From Microbulbifer sp. VAAF005 (lineage in GTDB: Bacteria > Pseudomonadota > Gammaproteobacteria > Pseudomonadales > Cellvibrionaceae): a DNA stretch of 64,000 nt. The position numbers and the translations under genes were made by a program. Below are positions 26,555 to 36,118 of this stretch, in pieces; position 1 is the stretch's first letter; each line of letters starts with the position of its first letter. Location: assembly GCF_030012985.1 (NCBI RefSeq), contig NZ_CP120233.1:4211001-4275000 (forward strand), written 5' to 3'. The notes below the pieces were generated by a model. That model had not been told where the DNA came from. It worked only from the letters and a program-made list of their open reading frames with translations, and did no database searches.

Positions 26555-28453
26555 ATGCCGCACGATTACCATCTCAAGGACCCCCATACCGAGCAGCGAT
26601 TGTTTCGCAATCGTATGTTGGTGGCGCTTTTGGGTGTTGTCTTCTTGTTGGGAGTCCTCGTTGCACGTTTCTATAACCTGCAGGTCGTCAATTATGAGGA
26701 CTACCGCACCCAGTCTGATGAGAACCGCATCCAGGTGCGTCCGGTTGCGCCAACCCGGGGGTTGATCTACGACCGCAACGGCATTCTATTGGCAGATAAT
26801 CGCGCCAGTTATAACTTGTCGATTGTTCGCGAGCGTGTTCGTGATATGGACGCGACCTTGGAGTTGATCGGTAATCTGGTGCGACTCGATGAAAACGATG
26901 TTGCCAAATTTCAGAAACGCCTCAAGCGCCGTCGCCCCTCATATGAGCCGGTGCCTCTCCGGTTTCGATTGAATGATGATGAAATTGCTCGGATCAGTGT
27001 TAACCAGTTCCGTATGCCGGGAGTGTTGGTGGAGGCGGAGCTGGTGCGTTACTACTCCCTGGGGGATCTATTTGCCCACAGTGTGGGTTATGTGGGGAGA
27101 ATCAGTGATAGCGATCTGAATAACTTTACCGAAGATGATGTGCGTCGCTATCGGGGTACCCGCAGTATCGGTAAGGTCGGGTTGGAACGCTCCTACGAGG
27201 ACCTTCTGCTCGGGGAGGTTGGTTACGAAAATGTTGAAATTAATGCTCTTAGCCGAGTGCTGCGCGTACTTGAGCGACAAGATCCCAAACCGGGCGCTGA
27301 TCTGGTGCTCAACCTGGATGCTCGGCTGCAACAAGTCGCCTCTGATGCCCTGGGAGATCGACGCGGCGCAGTAGTTGCAATCGATGTAAATAGCGGTGGA
27401 GTGCTGGCGTTTGTTAGCAAGCCATCGTTCGACCCCAATCTGTTTGTGACCGGCATTAGCTTTGCCGACTATCGGGCGCTCAGCGATTCCCTCGATGTAC
27501 CTCTGTTTAATAGGGCTGTCCAGGGTCGGTATCCACCAGGTTCTACTTTAAAGCCGCTGATGGGGCTCGGTGGACTCCAGGCAGGCATTATTTCCCGGGA
27601 GACTACGGTTAAGGACCCAGGCTTTTACAAGCTACCTAATGATCCCCGCATCTATCGTGACCACGTGCGCTGGGGGCATGGTGAAAAAGTAGATCTTGTG
27701 CAGGCTATGGCGCAAAGCTGTGATGTTTACTTCTGGGATATGGCGCACCGTTGGGATATTGATGATATGCATAGTATCGCCTCCCATTTCGGCTTGGGTG
27801 CCAAGACTGGAATTGATTTGCCGATTGAGAATTCTGGGCTATTTCCCTCTAGGGATTGGAAGCGTGGTGCCCGCGGAATGCCCTGGTTCCCCGGAGATAG
27901 TTTAAATGCGGTGTTGGGGCAGGGGTTTGTATTGGCCACGCCACTGCAATTGGCAGTGATGACTGCCACGATAGCCAATCGAGGAACTCATTATCGCCCG
28001 CAAATGGTCAAGTCGATCAACGGGGTGGAGCAGCCATCGGAGATATTGCATAACCTCGAGGCACGCCCGGATCACTGGGATCTGGTATTCGAGGGAATGG
28101 AGGCTGTAGTCAACCACAGTACAGGTACTGGGAAGCGGGCAGGTAAAGATCTGGATTTTCGCGTGGCGGGTAAGTCAGGCACTGCTCAGGTGGTCGGCAT
28201 TGCCCAGGGGGCACGTTACGATTCCGAAGCGCTGCAGGAGAGGCATCGCGATCACGCCCTATTTGTGGCCTTTGCGCCTGTGGATAACCCCCGTATTGCC
28301 GTTTCAGTGCTGGTCGAGAATGGCGAGGGTGGCGGCAAGGTTGCTGCACCGGTGGCTCGGGAGTTGTTTGCGGAGTGGATGTCACGCCCGCAGCAAGAGC
28401 TGCAGAAAGCTGCGAATGCTACCCATTTGGGCGAGGGGGCGAGCAATGGCTAG
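26555..28453 (+). CDS. mrdA: Penicillin-binding protein 2, elongation transpeptidase
   Basis: PBP2 is the class-B transpeptidase that cross-links peptidoglycan during rod elongation, working with RodA. It has 632 residues: a short cytoplasmic tail, one transmembrane anchor (about 24-44), a pedestal domain starting near VAPTRGLIYDRNG, and the transpeptidase domain. Active-site motifs are PGSTLKP with Ser330 and Lys333, the SCD triad of AQSCDVYFW, and KSGTAQV. The ATG at 26555 is used. The last 8 bases overlap the rodA start. Confidence 0.97.
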   Translation: MPHDYHLKDPHTEQRLFRNRMLVALLGVVFLLGVLVARFYNLQVVNYEDYRTQSDENRIQVRPVAPTRGLIYDRNGILLADNRASYNLSIVRERVRDMDATLELIGNLVRLDENDVAKFQKRLKRRRPSYEPVPLRFRLNDDEIARISVNQFRMPGVLVEAELVRYYSLGDLFAHSVGYVGRISDSDLNNFTEDDVRRYRGTRSIGKVGLERSYEDLLLGEVGYENVEINALSRVLRVLERQDPKPGADLVLNLDARLQQVASDALGDRRGAVVAIDVNSGGVLAFVSKPSFDPNLFVTGISFADYRALSDSLDVPLFNRAVQGRYPPGSTLKPLMGLGGLQAGIISRETTVKDPGFYKLPNDPRIYRDHVRWGHGEKVDLVQAMAQSCDVYFWDMAHRWDIDDMHSIASHFGLGAKTGIDLPIENSGLFPSRDWKRGARGMPWFPGDSLNAVLGQGFVLATPLQLAVMTATIANRGTHYRPQMVKSINGVEQPSEILHNLEARPDHWDLVFEGMEAVVNHSTGTGKRAGKDLDFRVAGKSGTAQVVGIAQGARYDSEALQERHRDHALFVAFAPVDNPRIAVSVLVENGEGGGKVAAPVARELFAEWMSRPQQELQKAANATHLGEGASNG

Positions 28454-29591
28454 TCGTGACTTCTCCCACCGTTTGTCAGATGTCCATGGAAGTCTGCGCA
28501 GACCGGTCAGCCTATCCCGCCGCCTGCATATGGATATACCGCTATTAGTGTTGTTGTTAGTGTTGGCAGCCTTGGGACTTGGGGTGCTATACAGTGCCTC
28601 CGGCGGTGATATGAATTATGTGCGACGCCAATCGATTTTTATGTGTGTAGCCTTTGTGGGCATGTTTATCGTTGCACAAATCCCCCTGGATTTTTACCGA
28701 CGCTGGTCCCCCTGGGCCTATTTGGCCGGATGTGTACTCCTAGTTGGGGTATTGTTCTTTGGTACCAAAGCGATGGGAGCGCAGCGATGGTTGGAAATTG
28801 GTGGATTTCGCTTCCAGCCATCGGAAGTGATGAAGCTCGGTGTCCCCATGGCAGTGGCGGCTTATCTGCATCAGCGCCGGCTGCCGCCCTCGTTGATAAC
28901 AGTGATAGGGGCGCTGGCAATTGTGGCAGTTCCCGCAGCCCTGATTGTGCGCCAGCCGGATTTGGGAACTTCAATCCTGATTGCGGCATCGGGCTTATTT
29001 GCCCTGTATCTAGCGGGGTTGAGTTGGAAGATGATCAGTGTGGCGGCAATGGCTTTACTGGTTGCCGCCTATCCTATTTGGCACTGGGGGCTACACGATT
29101 ACCAGCGCCAGCGAATTTTGACCCTGCTCAACCCAGACGATGACCGTTTTAATACTGGCTGGAATATATTTAACTCCAAAGCTGCTATCGGCTCTGGTGG
29201 CATTTATGGCAAGGGCTATCTGCAGGGAACTCAGTCACAGTTGGACTTCCTGCCGGAGAGTCATACCGATTTTATTATCGCGGTACTGTCGGAGGAGTGG
29301 GGCATGCGCGGCGCCCTGTTGCTGCTTTTGCTATATGTACTGATTATCGCCCGTGGCATTTACATTAGCTTTATGGCCCAGTACGTATTTGGTCGATTGT
29401 TGGCGGGGAGTATTACCCTCACTTTTTTTGTCTATGTATTTGTAAACATTGGTATGGTTACAGGATTGTTGCCGGTAGTTGGGGTGCCCTTGCCAGTGAT
29501 TAGTTACGGCGGGACATCCTTGATTACATTGATGGCCGGGTTTGGCCTTCTTATGGCTGTTGGCACGGAGAGGCGCAGAGTGCATTTTTGA
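28446..29591 (+). CDS. rodA: Peptidoglycan glycosyltransferase RodA
   Basis: RodA is a SEDS-family polytopic membrane protein that polymerises glycan strands from lipid II, partnered by PBP2. The 381-residue product shows about ten hydrophobic helices. Conserved SEDS text includes GVLYSASGGDMNYVRRQ, RWLEIGGFRFQPSEVMKL, RQPDLGTSILI, LPESHTDFIIAVLSEEWG and PVISYGGTSL near the C-terminus. The frame runs open from 28200, inside mrdA, but the ATG at 28446 is preferred since it follows a GGGCGAGGGGGCGAG purine-rich site and gives the family length. It overlaps mrdA by 8 bases. Confidence 0.97.
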   Translation: MASRDFSHRLSDVHGSLRRPVSLSRRLHMDIPLLVLLLVLAALGLGVLYSASGGDMNYVRRQSIFMCVAFVGMFIVAQIPLDFYRRWSPWAYLAGCVLLVGVLFFGTKAMGAQRWLEIGGFRFQPSEVMKLGVPMAVAAYLHQRRLPPSLITVIGALAIVAVPAALIVRQPDLGTSILIAASGLFALYLAGLSWKMISVAAMALLVAAYPIWHWGLHDYQRQRILTLLNPDDDRFNTGWNIFNSKAAIGSGGIYGKGYLQGTQSQLDFLPESHTDFIIAVLSEEWGMRGALLLLLLYVLIIARGIYISFMAQYVFGRLLAGSITLTFFVYVFVNIGMVTGLLPVVGVPLPVISYGGTSLITLMAGFGLLMAVGTERRRVHF

Positions 29592-29633
29592 TGGGCACTG
29601 CACAGGGACAATAACCGGATTTAGAGACGCGAG

Positions 29634-30644
29634 ATGAAGACAGGAGCGGTCGTTTTGAAGTGGACCTCGGGATTATTAATCGGGATGGGACTGGCCCTCG
29701 CTGCCTGTGCGCAGGAACCGGGTCATGGGGACAATAAACAAGCGCAACAATTCGTTGATTATATGGTGGAAGAGCACGATTTTAATCGCGAAGAAATGCA
29801 GACCTTGATGCGTGAGGCCAAGCGCAAAGACTCCATCCTAAAAGCGATCAAACGGCCAGCTGAGAAAGCCAAGCCCTGGCACGAGTATCGCAAAATGTTT
29901 CTCACCCCGCAGAGCATTGCTGGTGGGGTGGACTTCTGGGATCAAAATGCTGAGGCCCTGGCTGAGGCTGAAAAGAAATACGGTGTACCCGCTGAAATGA
30001 TCGTCGCTATTATCGGTATTGAAACCCGGTACGGCGGTAATATGGGCGGCTACCGAGTTCTGGATGCTCTTTCCACGCTGGCATTTAACTACCCTCGTCG
30101 CTCGGCGTTTTTTACCAAAGAGTTAGAAAATTACCTACTGCTGACTCGTGAGCAGGATATGGACCCCCTGGCTCTCAAGGGCTCTTATGCTGGGGCTATG
30201 GGCTACGGTCAATTCATGCCTTCAAGCTACCGCTCTTATGCGGTGGACTTCAGCGACGATGGCAAGGCGGATATATGGAATAATCCTACCGATGCGATCG
30301 GCAGTGTGGCTAACTATTTCGTGAAGCACGGTTGGAAGCCCGGCGAACCGGTCGCGGTACTGGCCAGCCCCCGGCCGAATGCAGATATGACAATCGTCAA
30401 CGATACTCTGCAGCCGCAGTGGACCGTTGGAGAATTGGCGGACAAAGGCTTTAACGCTACTAGCCAGGTGGCTCCGGAAATGCCGGCCAACGTATTCTCC
30501 CTGCAAACTGAGCAGGGAAAACAGTATTGGCTCGGTTTGAATAATTTCGCGACTATCACCCGCTATAACCGCAGTCGTCTCTACGCTATGGCCGTCAATG
30601 ACCTGGCCCAAGAGATCGTTAAAGCGAGAGGCGGCAAGTCTTAA
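29634..30644 (+). CDS. mltB: Lytic murein transglycosylase B, lipoprotein
   Basis: MltB cleaves the glycan backbone of peptidoglycan, giving anhydro-muropeptides, and is attached to the outer membrane. The signal peptide ends in a lipobox LAAC (Cys near residue 24). The catalytic Glu is E130 in IIGIETRYGGNMG, followed by RVLDALSTLAFNYPRR, GSYAGAMGYGQFMPSSYR and DGKADIWNNPTDAIGSVANYF. The 336-residue length is typical. It sits 42 bases after rodA and is followed by a strong terminator, ending the proA-mltB series. Confidence 0.95.
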   Translation: MKTGAVVLKWTSGLLIGMGLALAACAQEPGHGDNKQAQQFVDYMVEEHDFNREEMQTLMREAKRKDSILKAIKRPAEKAKPWHEYRKMFLTPQSIAGGVDFWDQNAEALAEAEKKYGVPAEMIVAIIGIETRYGGNMGGYRVLDALSTLAFNYPRRSAFFTKELENYLLLTREQDMDPLALKGSYAGAMGYGQFMPSSYRSYAVDFSDDGKADIWNNPTDAIGSVANYFVKHGWKPGEPVAVLASPRPNADMTIVNDTLQPQWTVGELADKGFNATSQVAPEMPANVFSLQTEQGKQYWLGLNNFATITRYNRSRLYAMAVNDLAQEIVKARGGKS

Positions 30645-30671
30645 GGCGGCTTCAGTCCCGCAGCTAAATTT

Positions 30672-30702
30672 AACCCAAATGGAGGGAACCATTTGGGTTT
30701 TT
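30672..30702 (+). terminator. Rho-independent terminator after mltB
   Basis: AACCCAAATGG and CCATTTGGGTT form a perfect 11-bp stem with a 6-base loop, followed by TTT, 27 bases after the mltB stop. Confidence 0.92.
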
Positions 30703-30791
30703 AGCGTTCATATTTTTCTATTTTATTTAGCAGTTCCAGATAATAGCGGCTTGGAGACGGCAGCAATAAGTTGTCGCGCGCCGGGGGGATT

Positions 30792-31667
30792 ATGTTTCAG
30801 TGCAAAGCGCGTTGGGGAGTGGCCCTGGCGGTCCTGATATTAGCGGCCTGTAGTGGCCCGCAGCCAAAACCACAGAAAACCGAAAACACCAAGCAACCGG
30901 ACTTTAATAGCATCAAGGATAGTGGCCCTGCTGCTCCGGTAAATATGCAAGCAGCCCCTGAGCCGATCCCTGTCCGAGAGCCGATCGGCGACGCCGGCAA
31001 TAAATCCCCTTATAAGGTCAACGGTGTCACGTATCGTGTACGCAATGACGTCAAGGGCTATAAAGAGGTGGGGCAGGCTTCCTGGTATGGAACAAAATTC
31101 CACGGCCGACGCACTGCAAATGGCGAGGTCTACAATATGTATGCCATGTCTGCTGCCCATAAAACGCTACCACTGCCCAGCTATGCCAAGGTCACCAATC
31201 TCGACAATGGCCGCAGTATTATCGTGCGGGTAAACGATCGGGGGCCCTTTGTGCACGGGCGCATCATCGACCTCAGTTATACTGCTGCGCAAAAGCTCGG
31301 ATACATTGATAAAGGCATTGCTCGGGTTGAGGTAGAGGCTCTGGACCCGGCCGCGTTGCCGGCGGCCAATGAAGTACTGGCCAATAGTGATGGCACCGCT
31401 GGTTTGGCGGAAGATACGACTATCAAGTTGCCCGACAATACCTATCTGCAAGTTGGTGCTTATAGCAGTTCCGCGCAGGCCCAGGAAATTCGCACCCAAT
31501 TGGCAGCGGCCATTGACTATCCTGTTGCTGTTAGTTCTGTTCAGAGTGGCGGCAAGACTTATTATCGAGTTCGAATTGGCCCACTCACCCAGCAGAGAGC
31601 TTTGGCAACAGCGCGGGAAACTGTTGAGCAAAAGCAATTTGGACAGCCACAAGTAGTTTACGAATAG
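30792..31667 (+). CDS. rlpA: RlpA septal lytic transglycosylase, lipoprotein with SPOR domain
   Basis: RlpA cleaves peptidoglycan lacking stem peptides at the septum. The 291-residue protein has a lipobox (LILAAC, Cys near 21), a polar linker, a double-psi beta-barrel domain (GQASWYGTKFHGRRTANGE ... VRVNDRGPFVHGRIIDLS) with the Glu and Asp that are catalytic in known RlpA enzymes, and a C-terminal SPOR domain (YLQVGAYSSSAQAQEIRTQL ... YYRVRIGPL) that binds denuded glycan. The ATG at 30792 follows a GGGGGGAT ribosome site; an upstream start at 30771 is unlikely. It lies between mltB and dacA. Confidence 0.95.
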   Translation: MFQCKARWGVALAVLILAACSGPQPKPQKTENTKQPDFNSIKDSGPAAPVNMQAAPEPIPVREPIGDAGNKSPYKVNGVTYRVRNDVKGYKEVGQASWYGTKFHGRRTANGEVYNMYAMSAAHKTLPLPSYAKVTNLDNGRSIIVRVNDRGPFVHGRIIDLSYTAAQKLGYIDKGIARVEVEALDPAALPAANEVLANSDGTAGLAEDTTIKLPDNTYLQVGAYSSSAQAQEIRTQLAAAIDYPVAVSSVQSGGKTYYRVRIGPLTQQRALATARETVEQKQFGQPQVVYE

Positions 31668-31777
31668 TGTTGTGGGCTTTTGGGTATCAATAGGTAAGGG
31701 TGATATCTGCCTTAAATGATTGTGACTGATGCTATCGGCGGCAGTCATTTGAATACCCGTTCACAAAATAGTGCGCA

Positions 31778-31806
31778 TTGACGCGTTTTTTCTTGTATTT
31801 TGTAAT
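31778..31806 (+). promoter_or_regulatory. Sigma-70-type promoter upstream of dacA
   Basis: TTGACG at 31778-31783 and TGTAAT at 31801-31806 are separated by exactly 17 bases. The site is about 92 bases before the dacA start and follows the rlpA gene, so dacA can be transcribed on its own. Confidence 0.7.
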
Positions 31807-31898
31807 TTTGTAATGATAGGCGGCGTTTGGTGACAAGCTCTAGTGCCGCTGATTAACCTTGTAGATTTCGTTGCAGGTTAAGCCAACGAAAACGAGGA

Positions 31899-33062
31899 AT
31901 GACGAGACATATACCTATGATCACACGGATTATCGCCTGTTCTTTCCTGTTGTTATGTGCGGGCCTGGCCCAGGCGCAATCTCTTATCCCTGCACCGCCT
32001 CAATTGGCGGCAAAGTCTTACCTGCTCTTAGATGCCAATACCGGTCAGGTCCTGGTTGAGCACGAGGCGGATACTCCGGTACCGCCGGCAAGCCTAACCA
32101 AGATGATGACGGCCTATATCGTTTCTGAGGAGATCCTTAAGGGGAGCATCAAAGAAAACGATATGGTTCGTATCTCTGAAAAGGCCTGGCGTAAGGGTGG
32201 CTCCAAGATGTTTGTCAAAGTGGGTGACCAGGTGCCGGTTATCGACTTGATGCGCGGTGTGATTATTCAGTCCGGTAACGATGCGAGTATCGCCCTGGCA
32301 GAACACGTCTCCGGTAGCGAAGAGGTCTTTGCCGAAGTTATGAACCAGCAGGCAGAGCTGCTGGGCATGGAAGATACTAACTTTGTCAACGCCACTGGCT
32401 GGCCTGCAGAGGGGCATGTAACGACTGCCCATGACCTGGGTGTACTGGCGCGTGCGCTGATAATGGACCACCCGGAGCATTACGATATTTATTCCGAGAA
32501 GTATTTCAGCTACTCCGGCATTAACCAGCCCAACCGCAACCGTTTGCTGTGGCGCGACTCCTCTGTAGACGGAATTAAGACCGGTCATACGGAAGAAGCA
32601 GGGTACTGCCTGGTGGCTTCTGCAATGAAGCGCGGCATGCGCCTGGTTGCTATTGTTGTCGGCACCGACAGTGATGAGAAGCGCGCCTCTGAAACCCAAA
32701 AACTGCTGGCCTACGGCTTCCGCTACTACCAAACCCACAAGGTCTACGGTCAGGGTGAAGAGTTGCAGACGGAGCGTGTCTGGGGTGGTAAAGAGCCCAG
32801 CGTGGGTATTGCCGTAGCTAAAGATGTATTCGTTACCATCCCCCGAGGCGGTGAGGAAGGCATTAAGGCCGACCTGATTGTGGATGGTGAGCTGGAAGCG
32901 CCTGTGCAGAAGGGCCAACCAGTGGGTAAAGTTGTTGTGACCCTGGATGGTGAGACTGTCGCCGATGTTAAAGCCGTTGCTGCCGAAGATGTGGAGCGTG
33001 CCGGTTTCTTCAAGCGCATGTGGGACTCCATCAAGCGCTTCGTAATGGGCTTTTTTAGCTAA
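31899..33062 (+). CDS. dacA: D-alanyl-D-alanine carboxypeptidase (PBP5/6 type)
   Basis: DacA trims the terminal D-Ala from peptidoglycan stem peptides and helps set cell diameter. The 387-residue protein has a Sec signal (IIACSFLLLCAGLAQAQ), the SxxK motif PASLTKMM with Ser65 and Lys68, the SGN motif (QSGNDAS), and KTGHTEEAG. A beta-rich C-terminal domain is followed by FFKRMWDSIKRFVMGFFS, an amphipathic helix that anchors the enzyme to the inner membrane. The start may be the ATG at 31899, just after GAGGA, or the ATG at 31917. Confidence 0.96.
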   Translation: MTRHIPMITRIIACSFLLLCAGLAQAQSLIPAPPQLAAKSYLLLDANTGQVLVEHEADTPVPPASLTKMMTAYIVSEEILKGSIKENDMVRISEKAWRKGGSKMFVKVGDQVPVIDLMRGVIIQSGNDASIALAEHVSGSEEVFAEVMNQQAELLGMEDTNFVNATGWPAEGHVTTAHDLGVLARALIMDHPEHYDIYSEKYFSYSGINQPNRNRLLWRDSSVDGIKTGHTEEAGYCLVASAMKRGMRLVAIVVGTDSDEKRASETQKLLAYGFRYYQTHKVYGQGEELQTERVWGGKEPSVGIAVAKDVFVTIPRGGEEGIKADLIVDGELEAPVQKGQPVGKVVVTLDGETVADVKAVAAEDVERAGFFKRMWDSIKRFVMGFFS

Positions 33063-33229
33063 ATGCTGATTTAGGGATGGGAATGATTCCCATCCCTGTC
33101 CATCCCTCCCCACTCTCTGTCCACTTCCCCTTTTGCTCACTGTCCACTGCTGTTTAGCCGCTGTATAATCGCCGCCCGGCTGTGCCTAAGCTTTTCTCAA
33201 TATCTAACAGCCCGGCCCCGGAGAGTGGT

Positions 33230-33511
33230 ATGAGTCAAGATCCCAATCAAAAAGCCCCGAAAATTGAATTTCCCTGCGAAGACTACATGGTCAAGGTCGT
33301 GCGTGATGCCAATGATGAGGCGCACGAATTTGTACTGGATGTGATGCGTCGCCATGCCCCCGGCCTGGATGAAGAGCGCGTTACCTTGCGTGACAGTAGT
33401 ACTGGTAAATTCACCTCAATGACTTTCTTTATCCTCGCCACTGGTGAGGAGCAGCTCAAAGCATTATTTGAAGAACTGAAACAGCACCCCGCTGTGCATA
33501 TGGTGCTCTGA
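33230..33511 (+). CDS. ybeD: YbeD/DUF493 family protein
   Basis: A 93-residue cytoplasmic protein with a ferredoxin-like (ACT-like) fold: [19 protein letters not shown] and [33 protein letters not shown] match YbeD. A regulatory role linked to lipoate is suspected from conserved synteny but is not established. The frame is open from 33182, but the ATG at 33230 follows GGAGAG and gives the family N-terminus. It overlaps lipB by one base, in the standard dacA-ybeD-lipB-lipA order. Confidence 0.93.
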   Translation: MSQDPNQKAPKIEFPCEDYMVKVVRDANDEAHEFVLDVMRRHAPGLDEERVTLRDSSTGKFTSMTFFILATGEEQLKALFEELKQHPAVHMVL

Positions 33512-34212
33512 TGACCATTGTTCGCGATCTTGCGCGGCGAGATTACAAGAGTGTCTGGCAGGCCATGTCGCGCTATACCGATAGTCGCGATGGCGAAAGT
33601 GTCGACGAGATCTGGTGTGTAGAGCACGAGCCGGTTTTCACCCAGGGGCAGGCAGGCAAAGCCGAGCACCTGCTGAATACCGGTGATATACCCGTGGTTC
33701 AGGTGGATCGTGGGGGACAGGTGACTTATCACGGCCCCGGCCAGTTGGTGGTGTACCCATTGCTGGACCTGCGCAGAGCAAAAATCGGCGTGCGTGATCT
33801 GGTCACTGCCCTGGAGACTGCCACGGTGGCAATGCTGGAAACTTTTGGTGTTGCAGCGGCACCCAGGGCCGATGCACCTGGGGTCTACCTCACTGAAGGC
33901 CCACGTGCGGGAAGTAAGATTGCCTCTATCGGATTGCGAGTTCGGCGGGGGTGCAGTTTCCACGGTATTGCCATCAATATCGATATGGATCTGGCTCCAT
34001 TCCTGCGGATCAACCCCTGTGGTTACGCGGGGATGCAGATGGTGCAGATGGCTGAAATATTGGAACCCACCCCGAGTTGGAGCCAGGTCGCCGAGATTTT
34101 TGTACGCGAGCTGCTCCACACTCTTCAGTTGCCCGACGCCCAGTGGCAACCCATTGATGAAAAAGTATTTGCGCAGCTGAGCGCAGAACAGCAGGAATTA
34201 AGTAATGGCTGA
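33511..34212 (+). CDS. lipB: Octanoyl-[acyl-carrier-protein]:protein N-octanoyltransferase
   Basis: LipB moves octanoyl from acyl carrier protein to a lysine of lipoate-dependent enzymes, the first step of lipoic acid synthesis. The 233-residue protein shows [18 protein letters not shown], the signature [20 protein letters not shown], the catalytic Lys in [11 protein letters not shown], and the acyl-Cys in [13 protein letters not shown]. The ATG shares a base with the ybeD stop (TGATG). The 3' end overlaps lipA by 8 bases. Confidence 0.97.
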   Translation: MTIVRDLARRDYKSVWQAMSRYTDSRDGESVDEIWCVEHEPVFTQGQAGKAEHLLNTGDIPVVQVDRGGQVTYHGPGQLVVYPLLDLRRAKIGVRDLVTALETATVAMLETFGVAAAPRADAPGVYLTEGPRAGSKIASIGLRVRRGCSFHGIAINIDMDLAPFLRINPCGYAGMQMVQMAEILEPTPSWSQVAEIFVRELLHTLQLPDAQWQPIDEKVFAQLSAEQQELSNG

Positions 34213-35188
34213 TAAACCCGACCTGGTGCCCGTTAAGCGCACTCGCCGCCTCCAGCAGGGGGAGAAACTTCGCGATGGCGATAAGGTAGAGCGTATCCCG
34301 GTGAAGGTAATTGCCAGCGATAACCTACTGCGTAAGCCTGACTGGATTCGCGTAAAGGTTCCCGCTTCAAAAGAAGTGGATCGCATCAAAAATATTCTCC
34401 GCTCACAAAAACTGTCAACGGTTTGTGAAGAGGCGAGCTGCCCTAATTTGGGAGAGTGCTTTAGTGGCGGTACCGCGACATTTATGATCATGGGTGAAAT
34501 CTGTACCCGTCGCTGTCCTTTCTGCGACGTGGGCCACGGTAAGCCCAATCCACTGGACCCGGAAGAGCCTAAGAACCTGGCGGATGCCATTGCTGCAATG
34601 AGTTTGCGCTATGTGGTAATCACCTCTGTTGACCGGGATGACTTGCGCGATGGTGGCGCCGAGCATTTTGCCAATTGTATTCGTGAATCGAGAGCGCAAT
34701 CCCCGAACCTGCAAGTGGAAATTCTCACTCCGGATTTCCGAGGCCGTATGGATGTAGCGCTGGACATTCTGGAGAAAGAAGCTCCAGATGTGTTTAACCA
34801 CAATTTGGAAACTGTGCCACGCCTGTATAAAGAGTCTCGTCCCGGTGCTAATTACAAGTGGTCTTTAAAGCTGCTACAGGAATACAAAAAGCGCCGCCCT
34901 GACGTACTGACCAAGTCCGGGTTGATGGTTGGCCTGGGTGAGGAGAAAGAGGAAATTTTCCAGGTAATGGACGATATGCGCGAGCATGATATCGATATGC
35001 TTACGATCGGCCAGTATCTGCAACCGAGTAAAGAACACTTGCCGGTACAACGCTACGTCCATCCGGATGAGTTTGAAGAGTATCGCCGCTACGCCGAGCA
35101 AATCGGCTTTAAGCACGCGGCCTGTGGTCCCTTGGTACGCTCCTCTTATCACGCTGATAAGCAGGCCCACGGGGAGAAAGTGGGCTAA
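34205..35188 (+). CDS. lipA: Lipoyl synthase
   Basis: LipA is a radical-SAM enzyme that inserts two sulfurs into the octanoyl chain. The 327-residue sequence has the auxiliary cluster motif [13 protein letters not shown], the radical-SAM motif [25 protein letters not shown], and the C-terminal [14 protein letters not shown] with the conserved RSSY Ser that ligates the auxiliary cluster. The ATG at 34205 overlaps lipB. A hairpin with one mismatch (about 35203-35236, GGGAGTGGAA with TTCCTCTCCC) may end the operon. Confidence 0.97.
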   Translation: MADKPDLVPVKRTRRLQQGEKLRDGDKVERIPVKVIASDNLLRKPDWIRVKVPASKEVDRIKNILRSQKLSTVCEEASCPNLGECFSGGTATFMIMGEICTRRCPFCDVGHGKPNPLDPEEPKNLADAIAAMSLRYVVITSVDRDDLRDGGAEHFANCIRESRAQSPNLQVEILTPDFRGRMDVALDILEKEAPDVFNHNLETVPRLYKESRPGANYKWSLKLLQEYKKRRPDVLTKSGLMVGLGEEKEEIFQVMDDMREHDIDMLTIGQYLQPSKEHLPVQRYVHPDEFEEYRRYAEQIGFKHAACGPLVRSSYHADKQAHGEKVG

Positions 35189-35236
35189 CATAAGTTCAGA
35201 GTGGGGGAGTGGAATTTCATTTTCCTCTCCCTGTTT

Positions 35237-36118
35237 ATTCTTTCGCTACTCTTCTACGAGAGTTCACTTTCTTTTTATCAGCTATTGGCAGTTAGTCGGT
35301 ATAGCAGTGAGTTTATTTTCTTGATAAAGCGGATTAACTTTAGATCGCTTAATTGTCGAGATAAATATTTCTGAGATACGTAAAAGTTAATTGTTTCATT
35401 TCTAATATAGTGCTGTTTTAAGAAATCTCCATTTTCTATCTGGGGGCTTTTATAGTGCCTGTTGATGAGGCTTCTCCGTGATCTGACCTTGGACCTTTAA
35501 ATTAAAAGGTTTAATAGTGGCTGTCTGTATATAGAATAATAATCTTTGACGGAAACATGTATTTAATGACCAGAGGCTTTTGTTGGTTGCGTGATAGGTT
35601 TCTGAATTGAATGTGGTTGTTTTTGATCAAACTCCAGTAGAAATAAAATTAATGTTTGTAAATACGAATTGCTCTCTGATTGGAGCAGCAATTTTAATTT
35701 GTGCCAACATCAACGTTTTTTACTAACGTACTTTGGGCTCTCTATTGGCCTAGCAAATTAAACTCTACTAGTAAGCATACTTTTGTTAGATCTTATGTCC
35801 CAATTAGAAGCTAGAAGCCCCTCTGTATGTGACTAACCGTCCGAGCTTTCTATGCGATAACAGTAATTGCACTAATAGGCGATCTTCAGTAACTTTAGAT
35901 AAAACAATAACTGTCAGAGATTCTGCCTTTTTAGGTGTCTCATCTGCCATATTCAATGGGCTGATCTAGCCAAGCTAGGCAAAAGTCGTTATTTAATTAC
36001 TTTAGTGCTAAGCAACCTTGGTAATTTTGTCTACGGTATGCTGCATATTGGTGCAGTCTACCCGGACATATAACGTTATCCATAATTAAAAAAACACAAT
36101 AATCAGAGAGGACTAGCG
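35237..36118. other. Long AT-rich intergenic region
   Basis: About 880 bases without a supported gene; all frames are closed by frequent stops. A near-palindrome, CCTTTAAATTAAAAGG, lies near 35495-35510, and repeated TGCTGCAT/TGCAG text lies near 36040. The last bases include a GAGAGGA ribosome site for the next gene. It may hold a long 5' leader, small RNAs or decayed DNA; none can be named. Confidence 0.5.

Noticed and set aside
28200..28445. Long N-terminal extension of rodA
   Set aside because: The bases belong to mrdA, and the ATG at 28446 gives the normal RodA length and N-terminus.
32094..33140. 348-codon minus-strand open frame over dacA
   Set aside because: Antisense shadow of a clear PBP5/6-type gene, with no protein family features.
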